The position numbers were made by a program, and so were the translations under genes. Positions 33,817-45,086 of a stretch of 64,000 nt of DNA are shown piece by piece (the stretch's first letter is position 1; every line of letters starts with the position of its first letter). The notes under the pieces were generated by a model that saw only the letters and a list, made by a program, of their open reading frames with translations, was not told the DNA's origin and made no database searches. The DNA comes from Sordariomycetes sp. S80-01Y. Taxonomy: Eukaryota; Ascomycota; Sordariomycetes. Location of the stretch: positions 496,001 to 560,000 of the forward strand of contig JAXQJY010000028.1 in the NCBI GenBank assembly GCA_037042185.1, in the 5' to 3' direction.

Positions 33817-34475
33817 ATGGCGGAAGCATCCTTCGCTCAGACGTTCCTCACAACGCTCGACTCGCGGCCACAAAAGCTCTCGGCTGACCATGTCGAGGAC
33901 CCGCGCAACTTCCCAGCTCGGGGACCTGTAAGTTGATACGGCACTCCACGACACCATCAGCTAACACTACACAGTACATCCTTCCTCGGATGCCCAAACC
34001 CATGACCAAGCCAACAGCAACCTCCCTGCCTGGCCAAGAGCGCTCCATAAAGGTCACGCTCAAGTCCCTGAGAAACCCCCCTCTCGACATCTCCCTCACC
34101 TCGCAACCCCTGACGACATCCATCCTTGACATCAAGAGCCAAGTCACCGCTCAGACGAGGATACCGACGGATAAAATGAAGCTCTTGCACAACAAGAAGC
34201 CTGTATCAGACAGCAAGGTTCTCAAAGAATTGCTGGGTGACTCAGATCTCAAGATCGAGTTCTCCGTCATGGTTATTGGAGGTGCAGCGGCGATACCCAA
34301 GGAGGAAGAGCAGGACGTGAAGTCCGAGCCTACGGGTGCATTGGCTCTAGAGACACCTGAGTTCTGGAGTGACCTGAGGGGGTTCCTAATGCAGAGGCTG
34401 AAGGACGAGGAGCAAGCGGAACAACTGTCGGGGCTATTCAAGTCAAGTTGGGAAAGCAGTCGGTCAAAGCCTTGA
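33817..34475 (+). CDS. GET5: Get5/Mdy2-like ubiquitin-like protein
   Basis: Subunit of the cytosolic Get4-Get5 complex that hands tail-anchored proteins from Sgt2 to Get3. Exons are 33817-33927 and 33975-34475, giving 203 aa; the 47-nt intron has a GCTAACAC branch and is in phase 0. The N-terminal 50 residues (FAQTFLTTLDSRP, HVEDPRNFPARGPYILPR) correspond to the Get4-binding helical region. A ubiquitin-like domain spans about 62-135 (SIKVTLKSLRNPPLDISL, ILDIKSQVTAQTRIP, MKLLHNKKPVSDSKVL). A linker and a short C-terminal helical domain (ETPEFWSDLRGFLMQRL) follow, likely for dimerisation. Confidence 0.82.
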
Positions 34476-34810
34476 CGGTAGAGGAGCGCAAACACCGAAT
34501 GCAACTTTCGCGAAACAAGATAGTGTCAGTGTCCTCCACGTCCGATGTGAACTTTTATTTCCCTTAGTATGGTATATCATCACGGGGCATCGAATCTGAA
34601 AATTTGCCTTTGCCTCCAGGACAATGTCCTTGTAAGGAGTCGCACCGCTGGACGTATGGCCCACTGCCGCTTCATCCGCCAATATGTTCCATCCGATGTC
34701 TCATCGTCATGTTTGCTTCAAGAAAAGGCACAGTTGTTTAAAAATGGAAAGGAAGCCTCCATGAAGCATTTTGTATTCATTCGCTCATAAAGACAGCTCC
34801 CAAGAGGCGC
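34476..34810. other. Convergent 3' intergenic region
   Basis: 335 bp between the stops of Get5 (plus) and cofilin (minus). Nothing recognised. Confidence 0.5.
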
Positions 34811-35638
34811 TTAGGCAGCGAGACCCTTGCTGACGGTCTTGATGATGCTGTCGTACTCGATGTCGTCGGGATCGTTGGCCTGGAGTTCGGTGGCAATGCC
34901 AGTGAGGGTGCGCTTGAGGGCCTCCTTGGAGGAAGCGTAGATCATCTTGGGCTGTGGCTGGGGTTAGTGCGCTGACGTGGACGGGGCAGGTGGGCGGGTG
35001 CAAACCTGAATGCCGGCATCATCGGGGGACCAGGCAAGGAAGGCAATCTTGTTGCTGCAAACTTGTCAGTTCAATGCGATGGAAACAGGACCGGGCGGCC
35101 ATACCGAACACCGTCGCCAGAGGCGAGGCTGTACTCGAAGTCGTAGACAGCGTAACGGGGACCCTTGCCAACAGCACCCTATGCGCCGGTTAACGTGAAA
35201 TTCATGGTCCAGAAGTATCGGTACGTACAGATTTGCTCTTGGATGTGGCGTTGATGAGCTTCTCGCGGAAAGCCTCCCAGTCCTTATCGTCGGAAGCCTC
35301 CTCGACGACAATCTCCTTGTAGTCGTCCGACAGCTTGTAGACGATGAACTTGTACTTCTTGTTGAGCTTCAGCTCATTGAAGGCAGTGATGCACTCCTGC
35401 GAGACGGTCGCGCTGTTATAGAGAAGCACGTTAGTACTGGTCGTTTGCTGTGCGACAGTCTGGCTCGATAGCTCTGTAGGAACCCCGCGACTCCTTCGTC
35501 ATGGCTGCGGCGACGGCGCCAACGGTCGCGAGGCGGGGTAGGGTGGATGGAATCGATGCGAGGACATACCCAGATTGAGACTGAAGATAAAGTTAGCATT
35601 CCACCTTGGCAATCAGATCGAAGGCGGCAACTCACCAT
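34811..35638 (-). CDS. COF1: Cofilin / actin-depolymerising factor
   Basis: Severs and recycles actin filaments in the cytoplasm. Six exons: 35638-35636, 35580-35570, 35412-35229, 35178-35105, 35054-35006 and 34951-34811, giving 153 aa. The first exon is just the ATG and the second is 11 nt, together encoding MSQSG, which joins to [15 protein letters not shown]. The ADF-homology domain fills the protein: [41 protein letters not shown] and [16 protein letters not shown] (the actin-binding long helix). Ser2 is conserved as an inhibitory phosphosite in relatives. Introns are 50-55 nt except the second (157 nt). All junction phases are consistent. Confidence 0.94.
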
Positions 35639-36503
35639 GTTTGCGATGTGAGATTGGAGGTTGTCGGAGACGGAAGAGGGGAACTAGACAAGCTCGTCAG
35701 CTATGGGCCCCGTGCAACAAAACAGCGCCACCACTTCGACTTGAAATCAAGACAAAGTTGCGGATTGGAGAAAATGGGGTGTCGACATACGAGAAAGTCG
35801 GGTCGCCTGCAGGTTCGAATGCGGATCGAAAATGCAAGAAAGAAGAGTTGCTTCTTGGGTGTTGACAAAGGCGGTTGGGTATAAGGTCGGTAGTAATTAG
35901 GAGATGGAGGGGCGTTGAGGGGGAGAAAACAGCTGAGGTCTCAGGCTGAGGTCAGAGTGGGCGGCGGGCGGCGGGCACTGCCAGTGCCTGTTTTTGCTTG
36001 GCAACGCTGCCGATGCTGCTCAGCAACTGGGATACACGTGACCCGCAGGGGGGAGCAACGGACGACGCCTGCTGACGAGGAAGACGGTGAAGGGTTCCAG
36101 GCAGACTCGTTGGATCTGCGTCGGCTTCCCTTTCCAATGCTCATAGCTTCTTTGATCGTAGGGTTTTCTGTCTAGGCAGAGAAGTAGCTCAGTCATCACG
36201 TCTAGTGCAGGCAGGGTTTGCCGCATCGCTAGGCATCACCCTCAACATCGGGATAGTCAAACTTTACAGCTGTTTTTGGCTTTGTTTTACATTATTGTAC
36301 ATAATACAAACGGCGTGCCTAAATGCATGGGTATGAAAACAGGTCTGCCCACGTGTGGCGCAGTAGTACAGCGGAGAGCGGAGAGTCGCGATGCCATCAG
36401 GCCTTACCATGATAACACCGAATCCATGCCCCCCTTGTCCGACAACTTTTAAAACAGACACCCAGATCCGGCTATATGCATCAACACACATCTGTGCTTG
36501 CTC
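35639..36503. other. Cofilin upstream region and Hsp60 3' flank
   Basis: 865 bp. The cofilin leader is followed by a G-rich GGCGGGCGGC tract near 35960. No gene recognised. Confidence 0.45.
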
Positions 36504-37635
36504 TTACATCATGCCGCCCATGCCGCCCATACCTCCCATACCGCCCATGCCACCCATGGGAGGTCCACCAGCACCCTTCTCCTCAGGGGCCTCAACGATG
36601 GCGACCTCAGTGGTGCCGAGGAGGGAAGCGACACCAGACGCGTCGATCAGACCCGTGCGGACGACCTTGAGAGGGTCAAGGATACCGGCCTCGATCATGT
36701 CGACATACTCGCCCTTGGCAGAGTCGAAGCCCTTGTTAAACTCGTTGACGTACTCGTCGGTGAGCTTGCCAACGATGACAGAGCCCTCAAGACCGGCGTT
36801 CTCAACGATAGCACGGGCGGGGCGGGTGATGGCGTTCTTGACGATGCTGACACCGAGCTGCTGGTCGAAGTTGGCGGTCTTGACATCGCCGAGGGCCTGG
36901 CCAGAGGCCTTGATGAGAGCAGTGCCACCACCGGGGAGGATACCCTCCTCAACGGCAGCGCGGGTAGCGTTGAGGGCATCAACGAACCGGTCCTTCTTCT
37001 CGCCGACCTCGACCTCGGACGAACCACCGACCTTGATGACAGCAACACCGCCAGAGAGCTTGGCGAGACGCTCCTGGAGCTTCTCCTTCTCGTACTCGGA
37101 GGTTGTGGGGTCGGCCATGACGCCACGGATCTGCTCGCAGCGCTGAGAGATGGAGTCCTTGGTTCCGTCGCCGTTGAGAATGATGGTGTCCTCCTTGGTA
37201 ATGGTGATAGATCCGGTCTTTCCAAGGAGCTCAGGGGTGACCTTGTCGAGCTTAATGTCAAGCTCATCAGTGAAGACGGTACCGTTGGTGAGGACCGCAA
37301 TATCACCGAGGATGGACTTGCGGTTGTCACCGAAGCCGGGGGCCTTGACGGCAGCAGCCTGGATCTGACCACGGAGCTTGTTGAGGATGAGAACAGCGAG
37401 AGCCTCGCCCTCGATATCCTCAGCAATGATGACAAGAGGCTTGCGCATCTTGGAGGCAAGCTCCAGAGAGGGGATGATGTCCTGGACAGCGGAGATCTTC
37501 TTCTCGGAAAGGAGGATCAAGGGGTCCTCGAACTCGACCTTCTGGGCCTTGGTGTCGGTGATGAAGTAAGGCGAGACGAAACCGCGATCGAAGCGCATAC
37601 CCTCAGTAACCTCAAGCTCATCGTTCATGGTCTTG

Positions 37636-37671
<36 letters not shown>

Positions 37672-38372
37672 CTCTCCATAGCCTTGGAGATCATGGCACC
37701 GACGTGGTGGTCGCCGTTGGCAGAGATGGTGGCGACCTGAGCAACCTCATCAGTGGTGGTGATATCACGACTGTTCTTCTGGAGGAACTCGACGACGGCA
37801 TCGGTGGCGGCCTGGATACCACGGCGCAAGTCCATGGGGTTGCAACCGGCGGCGACGTTCTTCACGGTCTCGGAGAAGATGGCACGGGCCAAGACGGTGG
37901 CGGTGGTGGTACCGTCACCAGCGACCTCGTTGGTCTTGGAGGCGACATCCTGTAATAACTTGGCTCCGAGGTTCTCGAACTTGTCCTGGAGGGAGACGGC
38001 CCTGGCGACGGTAACACCGTCTGTGCAAAAGTCAGTCAGACTACTTGAAAACGTCCGCATTCGGCAAACTTACCCTTGGTGATCTTGGGAGAGCCAAAGC
38101 TGGACTCAATCAAGACATTGCGACCCTTGGGGCCGAGGGTGGTAGCAACGGCCTTGGCCAGAGTGTCGACACCAGCGAGGAGAGCAGCGCGGCCCTCAAC
38201 ACCGAACTTGAGCTCCTAAACACGGTCATCAGCCCCTATTCCGTCTGCCGCTTCAAAAGGCACCTACCTTGTGAGCAAAGCGGACCTGCTGTCCAAGACC
38301 GGCACCGGTGCGGTACTTGGTAGCCGCGTTCAGAGCCGAAGCTCGCACGCGGGAGCTCATTGCGCGCTGCAT
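36504..38372 (-). CDS. HSP60: Mitochondrial chaperonin Hsp60
   Basis: ATP-dependent group I chaperonin of the mitochondrial matrix. Exons are 38372-38268, 38216-38075 and 38020-36504, giving 587 aa. The presequence [21 protein letters not shown] is Arg-rich with no acidic residues. Then [47 protein letters not shown] and [14 protein letters not shown], all hallmark nucleotide-pocket segments. The C-terminus has the GGM repeat tail ending GGMM. Highly biased codon use and strong long open frames on the opposite strand fit a highly expressed gene. Upstream at about 38513-38530 there are GAA and TTT blocks resembling a degenerate heat shock element, about 140 bp before the ATG; this is weak evidence. 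Confidence 0.96.
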
Positions 38373-39280
38373 TGTGCCGTGTGGATTGTGTATTAGAAAG
38401 AGTACAATTATTACAAAGACAAGGAAGAAAGGACGACGATGCTTCAGCTTAAGAGTACAGCTTCAGCGGGAGGATGAGGTGGAAATGGGAGGAAGTTGGA
38501 TGGTTTCTGGGGGAATCTTTGGAGAAGCTTTGCGCTGAGTCGAGTCCCAGAAAAATTGCAGGTAACGGAGCGTCGGCTAAACCTCCACCAAAGGGATGCC
38601 GCCATTACCCGAAGTGGCCTTAGCGCCATTTGCATCAATTCCACTCCTTTCCAACGACATCGGTTTTCTTCCCCATAGAATATTCCAGGCCGCCTCACTG
38701 TCGTCGCATAGCCGACAAGTACCCACACGCTTCCATGCCGGGCCTCTTGATCTAGCTTCATACACAATCACTAATTAAGCAGCTCACGGCAATGCGCAAC
38801 TGGTGTCAAACCCCATGTATTTGATCATCTGCGCAAATCCACATGATGAGACGGCATTATCGAGGCTGCCAGCCTTGCCAGCGTAACAGACGTTGCTTCT
38901 ATCTTCTCCTTCCAATGAGCAATGGATCTCTGACAAGATCCCAGTATCAGATGTAGTATACAGATGGGAGATCCTTTTGTCTCCTCAAGCCAAACACCTC
39001 TCTCTGCCAACCCCTGCTAGTCCACATGCGACGTCAAAGTCTCGATGGCGCATCCAAGAATGAGGTGCTGATAAGCGATGAAGAAAACCCAAATCGGGAA
39101 CAAATGAACAGAGTTCACAGGGACGTCTCTTCAAAGACCACTGTACGGCCGGAATTACATCTCGTGACAAGTGTTGAGAACTGAGGTCCTTTGGAGACCA
39201 AAGTCAAGCCTTCTAGGGCAGAAGTGTAGGCGAGCTACAGCAACGATGAAAGACCAGTAGTGCTTGCGGCGTGAGGGCGC
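38373..39280. other. Hsp60 promoter and flanking intergenic region
   Basis: 900 bp without a supportable gene. The proximal part would hold the Hsp60 promoter (possible degenerate heat shock element at 38513-38530); the distal part is the 3' flank of the gene ending at 39281. Confidence 0.45.
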
Positions 39281-40725
39281 TTAAGCAGACTTGGGAACCT
39301 GGTCGTTGTCGACAACTTCGGAAGTCGTGCAGGATCCAAACGATTGGCCAGCTGACTTGGCCTTGTTGTCCTAAATTTCATCAGTCAAGTTATTTCTCCT
39401 TCATGAGCTGGAGACCTTACCATGTGGTCCTCAAAGGAGTTGCCGCTCGACTGGGACTGGGTGCCGCTGGAGCTGATGGTCACGGCGCAACCATCTTGGC
39501 GCTGTGTCGGGTTCTCGATGGCGGCAGGGTTGGCGTCGCTCTTTTTCTGGATCTCGGGAACATGAGGCATTGAAAAGAGCGTGTTCTGCATGCCGCGGGA
39601 GCCAAAGCCAAGTTCAGACCCTTGCCCGACTCCAAAGAAAGGGTCGCCACCTTGAGTAAAGGCCGGATGGCGAAGCTGCTCAGCACTCATAGGAGTGCTG
39701 TGGTAGCAATCAAGAGGGTAGGAGAACGCCGAGCTCCCAAACATGCTGCCATTGACGGACTGAGGATAGCCGAGAACGCGGGTGGTCTCGGGACTGTAAA
39801 GTGCAGGATCAACGCCCAAAATATCCTATTTGGTTAGTAAAGCGTTCTTCTTATATCATTGGTACTTACTTTGTCGAGTATTGAGTTGCTGTTGAAAGCG
39901 GGAGGGTAAGGGAAGGCGTCTCCAGCATTGGATTTGTGGCCGTAGGGCGACCGCTCCATACTCATCTTGCGACCGCTAGCACGAACGGTGAAACGCTGTC
40001 GCTCACCGGGAGTAGGAGAACGGGGCGACTCATTCTTGATGTCATGATCGGGGGTACCAGCAGTGGCATTCTGCTCGGCATCGTCGTCCTCATAATCTTC
40101 AACGAAAGCGCCAGGGATGGGAAGCTTACGATCCTCAATGTGCTCGTCAAAGTAGACGGGCCTCATAGCGTTAGGCTCATCAGCGGCCTCGTCTCGGACA
40201 TATCCACGAATCTTATTGTCTTGCGTACGACCAAGCGTGGGACGAACAGGGGCAGGAGGAACGAGGTGGCCCTCCACTGCGACATCCTTGCGGAGTCTGT
40301 TGATGTGTTGGACAACAGCCTGACCGGAGGAACCGGGGTGAAGACGATGAGCAATCTCATCCCAAGGCACTTGGATGCGGTGACGGGAGCACTCGTATTG
40401 GACATGCAGGAGCAGCTTCTCGGCCATGCGTGGACCTGGATCGGGGAAACGTCAGTCACGTCGAGGGAGGAGGATTGGGCGACGGACGGCTCCAGTTGAT
40501 CAGATTGCGACCGCTGTGACGGCCATTGCTCCGGCGCTGTTCGTCGGTCGGGAGCTTCGAAGTGAAGCCAGTTGATTTCTTCGAGGAGGACTGTGGAGTA
40601 GTAACAGGGGAGTCGCCAGGCTTGGGGCCCTTTTTGGCTGCACGGCGAGCACGGACGGGAGTGCTGGCATTAGTGGCCTTGTCCTTGGTTTTGGCCGCAG
40701 CGCGTCTGGTAGATCCGACGCCCAT
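39281..40725 (-). CDS. Myb-like-module protein, array member 1 (432 aa)
   Basis: Putative nuclear protein. Exons are 40725-40488, 40435-39870, 39825-39421 and 39370-39281, giving 432 aa. The N-terminus is basic and Ala/Lys-rich (RARRAAKKGPKPG, possible NLS). Residues about 75-130 hold the shared module: AEKLLLHVQYECSRHRIQ, then VPWDEIAHRLHPG, then VVQHINRLRKD. The rest is disordered: an acidic patch (EDYEDDDAEQNAT), Pro/Ser-rich segments and Gly/Phe-rich sequence. The bases before the ATG read in frame after a TTAG acceptor with a GCTAAT branch at 40740, so a further 5' coding exon is possible. The module resembles those of the genes at 44.3-60.8 kb. Function unknown. Confidence 0.72.
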
Positions 40726-42045
40726 ATTTCGGGTAGTCGCCTAAGATGAGCATATTAGCACCGTGCAATAGCCGCTTAGGCTAGTGTCAGTTTGAAAATA
40801 AAGTGAGGCTTGAAGGGCGAGGGGTAACTCTGAGGCCTGGTCTCTGAGGCCACTCGGCGCTCTATAAGGCCAAACATGTTGAAGACTGAAAACTCAAACG
40901 ATTTGTGTTGACGTGATTTTGCAACTCCCCAGGAGAAGGCTTACAACGACGATGGTTTCTCAACGCAAGTGTTGGGGCGAGAACGCGATCAGTCCAATGA
41001 GATGCAGGGGATGGCGGTGAAGGGGGAAAGTCTGTAAGGTCGAGTCAGAAAGAGTAGCTTTTACGAGGCTGTGCCGGACACATACCGCGTAGGTGAATGC
41101 GGTTGTTGTTTGTTGATACTCTGAAAGATGCAGGCGAAAAGGGGCGGTCTTGGACTGCTGATGCCACATCAACTAGCCGATGACAGCAAAAGAGCACGTG
41201 AGGCCACCGAAGATTGCGAGTGTTGGTGCAGTAAAGGAGACAAGGAGGTGGAAAGTAGAGTGAATTGGAAAGAGAGCGGATTGAAGGTGGATTGAGATGT
41301 TGAGATGAGGAGCGAGTGGTAGGTAGTAGGCCACCGTGTGGGGGTTTCAACGTACAGGCTCATAGGCAGCAAAGTTTACGTGCAGCTGCTACTGAGTCGA
41401 AGTATGTCTAGGTAGATTCCTAAAACGCGCAACACTCGTCCCGACTCTTGGGGCATGGCGCTGGAGAGGCGTGTTCTCTGCGGCGTGAGTCGCAGTGCCC
41501 TTCGGCACTGCTACCAGCTGCGGCCAGTGGCTGGGGTGAACTATAGGCGTGTTTGACTACCGGTAATTCTGCAAGGTCGGGAATCTTCGACACACAAGAA
41601 ATATCTTTTATGATATCGCAGAATATGTAGGACAGCAGTGGCAGAGGGACACAATGGAGCTCCTGTACCAGAGTAGCTTACGCTTAGTCCATGTACCGCA
41701 TACCTTGCCCATGACCACAACAGCACGGGCTGCTGGTTGGAGAACCAGCGCAACCGCACCGTGAATTGATCAAGATGTCAGGAAAAGGTTCATTCATACC
41801 TGAACTGGTTGCGGAGACGGGTGTTGCATTGTAGAGGAAACGCGACATCGCGACCTAGTGGGTATACTAACTAGATCATCATTTCCGAACTCCCCGTGAT
41901 TTTGTTTTATGCAGAGTCGTGAATGACTCTGAAAGCCCCGAGAATACGAAAAGACTATGGAAACACTTGCACTTGAAACAGAAGATTGCCAGTGGCGGAC
42001 TGAGACCAAACCTTTCCGCCCTTGTCTTTGCTGCCGTTGTGTCGA
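40726..42045. other. Intergenic region between two minus-strand genes
   Basis: 1.3 kb; a candidate 5' exon/intron boundary of the gene ending at 40725 lies near 40740. Otherwise no gene seen. Confidence 0.45.
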
Positions 42046-43629
42046 TCACAAGCAGAACAGCTTTTTCACTATCCTGCAAACCCTCGAATGCTTCTTGTTT
42101 TTGGCCTTGTTATTCCGAAGTGTTTGAATCTTATCGACGACTTTGGTTGCTAGGATGTCGTAGTCGATGGCATTCTGCCTCTCTTGAGCCTCGCTTAGGG
42201 ACAGCATAGCTTGCTGCTGAGCATGCATGATTCTTTGCATCGAGCATTGAACGTGTTCTGAGACGCTCTGCTGAACAGATTGATCCATGACTCTAGGCAG
42301 ATTCATGGTGATGGACGAGAGTTGATTGACGATGCTCGCTACCGTGGACAGGTTCTGAGCAGACACGACGGTGGACTGACCTTGGGATTGCATCAAAGTC
42401 TGAAGTGATGAGACTACCCCCCGGTACTGGTCGAGGAGGTGGGTGTTGAGGTCTTGCTGGTTGTCGAGAAGCTGGTTGTGAACCATCAGACGTTGATTGA
42501 AAGTCTCTGTGTGATTTTGGAGCCTGCCATTTTGTGTGCTGTAGAAACTGCCACAGTCGCTCAAAGTGTCACTGATATTGTTTAAGTGCCCGCTGACATT
42601 CCTTAGCGACGTATCATGAAGCTGAAATGCCATGTTTTGTCTTTGATGCTGAGACTCGATCTTCTCGACCAAGATAGTGAAATTGGCATTGTACTTCTTG
42701 AGAAGAGCGTCGTAAAGGTCCCCGGTATCATTGAGAGACCTGATGCGAGACTTGAGGTCAAAACTGTCCTCACGGAGGCATTTTTCAAGAATCTTCATGA
42801 CCTTCTCGTGATGACGAAGTGGCTCAGTGGCTTCGAGAAGAGTCTGGTCGGCAACCTGCTCGATAATGGATAGAACCTCCTCAGAGAAGGTTTCGGCGTC
42901 AATGTGGGACGAGGAAGAGCCGTTGACACTGGCAGGAGGACTTCTAGGAGAAGAAGCCGCTGTGTCGTAGACAAAGCGCTCATGCTCGAGGTTGCTGATA
43001 TAGTTGCTAACGCGACGAGCAGCCTCAGCCTTGACGGCTTTCTCATCAAGGACGAAGTCGCGTTCCTTGATGCAGCGAGCAACTTCGACAAGAAGCTGTT
43101 TGTAGGCATCTGTGGCAGGGATATCAGGGTTCCCACGTTGCTCACGCAGACGGATGAGGAAGCCATAGTCTTCCACGGTGGCTTGAGCACTCATAGGAGA
43201 AGACGTGGTTCGAGGAATCTCGTTGTTTTGGCGGGCTTTGGAGAGTTCTTGAGCCATAGAACGTATGTCGCTGGCTGTGAGGGAGACGTCGCTGGTGACA
43301 GTCATGCTTACAGACCCGGCCTCGAAGCTCTCGTGAGAGGTAGAGTGGCGCAATGTATTGAGAGGTGTGATGAGAGCGTTGGATTGCTGGGTGTTGTTGC
43401 TGTTGTTTGGATGGAGAGTGACCGGGCGCTGGTAGCTGACCGAGCTGAGAACCGGGTATCCCTGCTCTTGAGGCATGTTGTCGGTGTTGTGAGAGTCTTG
43501 AGATGGCTGATTGGCGTCGTGCAGGTGTAGATTGTGAGCAGAGAGCTGTTGCGAGGGCTCCAGAGATGAAGCAGAGGAATTGCGAGGAGAGCTGCGGATG
43601 CGAAGACGGAGGAGTGAGAAAAAAGCCAT
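42046..43629 (-). CDS. Coiled-coil protein of unknown function (527 aa)
   Basis: Single open frame from 43629. The N-terminal 130 residues are disordered and rich in Ser/Asn/Gln/His. From about 145 the protein is helical: LIRLREQRGNPDI, then AYKQLLVEVARCIKERDF, and EVLSIIEQVADQTLLEATEP. Long coiled-coil-forming stretches with many Gln/Asn/Ser heptads run from about 290 to 500 (SLRNVSGHLNNISDTLSD, RVMDQSVQQSVSEHVQ). The C-terminus is strongly basic (NKAKNKKHSRVCRIVKKL) and could bind nucleic acid or membranes. No signal peptide, transmembrane segment or array-type module. Not recognised; probably fungus-specific. Confidence 0.72.
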   Translation of the reverse strand: MAFFSLLRLRIRSSPRNSSASSLEPSQQLSAHNLHLHDANQPSQDSHNTDNMPQEQGYPVLSSVSYQRPVTLHPNNSNNTQQSNALITPLNTLRHSTSHESFEAGSVSMTVTSDVSLTASDIRSMAQELSKARQNNEIPRTTSSPMSAQATVEDYGFLIRLREQRGNPDIPATDAYKQLLVEVARCIKERDFVLDEKAVKAEAARRVSNYISNLEHERFVYDTAASSPRSPPASVNGSSSSHIDAETFSEEVLSIIEQVADQTLLEATEPLRHHEKVMKILEKCLREDSFDLKSRIRSLNDTGDLYDALLKKYNANFTILVEKIESQHQRQNMAFQLHDTSLRNVSGHLNNISDTLSDCGSFYSTQNGRLQNHTETFNQRLMVHNQLLDNQQDLNTHLLDQYRGVVSSLQTLMQSQGQSTVVSAQNLSTVASIVNQLSSITMNLPRVMDQSVQQSVSEHVQCSMQRIMHAQQQAMLSLSEAQERQNAIDYDILATKVVDKIQTLRNNKAKNKKHSRVCRIVKKLFCL

Positions 43630-44338
43630 GATCAGGGGTTAGAAGAGGGACTTGGTAAGCCCTCTCTCATTGACTAGGCTCTGAATGGACTGCGGCCCCT
43701 CTTTCGAAGCTATTGTAGAGAATCTTGAAGTTTAGAGAGGGGGAGAAGTTACATTGAGATATCGAGCATAATAGTGAAAACAACATTGAGTGACTCTTCT
43801 GTGGTGGGGCGACGGCATGGTGAATGAGTTGGGACGGTGTCAGGGACTGGGCTCGAACTCTGGAATCATCTCATGTAAATCCCTCAGAATCTGCTGTTCG
43901 GCGACTTGAACAGTTTTGTGAAGCACGTATACTAGGTGTCGGAGTCTTTGGAGCTGGCTGCAAAGATTTGTAGCCCGCACGACCGGGGGCAGCCCCTGAG
44001 GCCGCAGAGCGGGGAGTAGCCACGGTCATCACTACAGGCCGCAGCTACGCGCAGCACGAATCGCGACTTTCACGTCACAGAAAACCAGGATCGCGAAGAT
44101 GTTTCGATGAAGACAAGCTTGTTTCTATTCTAGACCATTCCCGTGCCCTGAATCTTCCCGTGCCTTGAATTTAAAGGACCCAAGTGTCCAGCTTGTCGCT
44201 CCACGTCTCCTCTCCTCTAGCTGAAAAGCAACGTGGACGTTCAATAGCCACCTTTTTCGAGATCAAAGTAGATCTTGTGTCAGAATAGAATGCTTGAAAG
44301 TAAGACCTGAGGTCTTGAGCGCAAAGTGTGAATGAAGC
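43630..44338. other. Intergenic region
   Basis: 710 bp between two minus-strand genes; holds the promoter of the coiled-coil gene and the 3' flank of array member 2. No other signal seen. Confidence 0.45.
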
Positions 44339-45086
44339 TTAGGCGTCCGCGTCCTCCGCCTTGACCTCTCCGGGCTCATCCGAGTCCAAGACAGGAGGCT
44401 CTGTGAAGCACCAAAGTTAGCCAGAAATCCAGCCATATTCAAGAGAAGGTCATCATACCAGAGAGATCAGGAGACCTAGAGCCATCCTCGGCAGCGCCTT
44501 CGGCCTCCTCCTCAACGCCTTCGGCCTCCTCCTCAACAGGCATCTCCTTCACCTCTTTGGCAGCGGCCGCACCGGCTTTCTTGGGGCGATATCGCCTGGC
44601 CGGTGTAACCTTGGTGGGAGTTTCATTTTCGTCATCCTCCGCATCAACCTTCTTGGCAGTTCTCTTGACGGGAGTAGCGCGCTTCTTGGTAGGGGTGCCA
44701 CCCTCGCCGTTGGCAGCGGGTTTGTGGCCACGCTTCTTGCCAGTGGACTGAGACTGAGAGGCTTCGTTCTCATCGCCGCCGGCGGCGGCAGAGGGAAGTG
44801 CGGGGTTTTTGTCGACGTTATGAGCCTTGAGAAGGCGCTCGTACCGCTTCGCACTGGTTCATGTTAGAAATTATAAGTGAAGTAGACCGCTGAGACGACT
44901 TACGCAGCAGCCTTGCTGGTAATGCCGAGAGTTTCGGCAACGGCAGTGAAGTCAGGCTAATATATGGTCAGTTTCCGCTCAGTTCAAGCCAAGTTGGCGC
45001 TTTACCTTGCCGTTGTTGGTCTGCTGAATGCAAGCAACCAGGAACTTGATGTGCTCGGAAGCGTCGATCTTGCCGTTGGTAGACAT
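44339..45086 (-). CDS. Myb-like-module protein, array member 2 (196 aa, Lys-rich tail)
   Basis: Exons are 45086-45006, 44956-44904, 44853-44459 and 44400-44339, giving 196 aa. Residues 8-60 form the shared module: ASEHIKFLVACIQQTNN, then PDFTAVAETLGITSKAA, then AKRYERLLKAH. The tail contains four TPTKK/TPVK-type repeats typical of chromatin proteins (TPTKKRATPVKRTAKK, TPTKVTPARRYRPKK), followed by a repeated VEEEAEG acidic stretch and a C-terminal EPGEVKAEDADA. A helical DNA-binding head with a Lys/Pro tail suggests a small nuclear, linker-histone-like or Myb-like protein; that is inference. I recall a fungal Myb-like Pfam family with such a head but could not search it. Confidence 0.8.

Noticed and set aside
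38513-38530. Heat shock element upstream of Hsp60
   Set aside because: GAA/TTT blocks are out of the regular 5-bp spacing, so it is mentioned only as a weak possibility in the Hsp60 entry.
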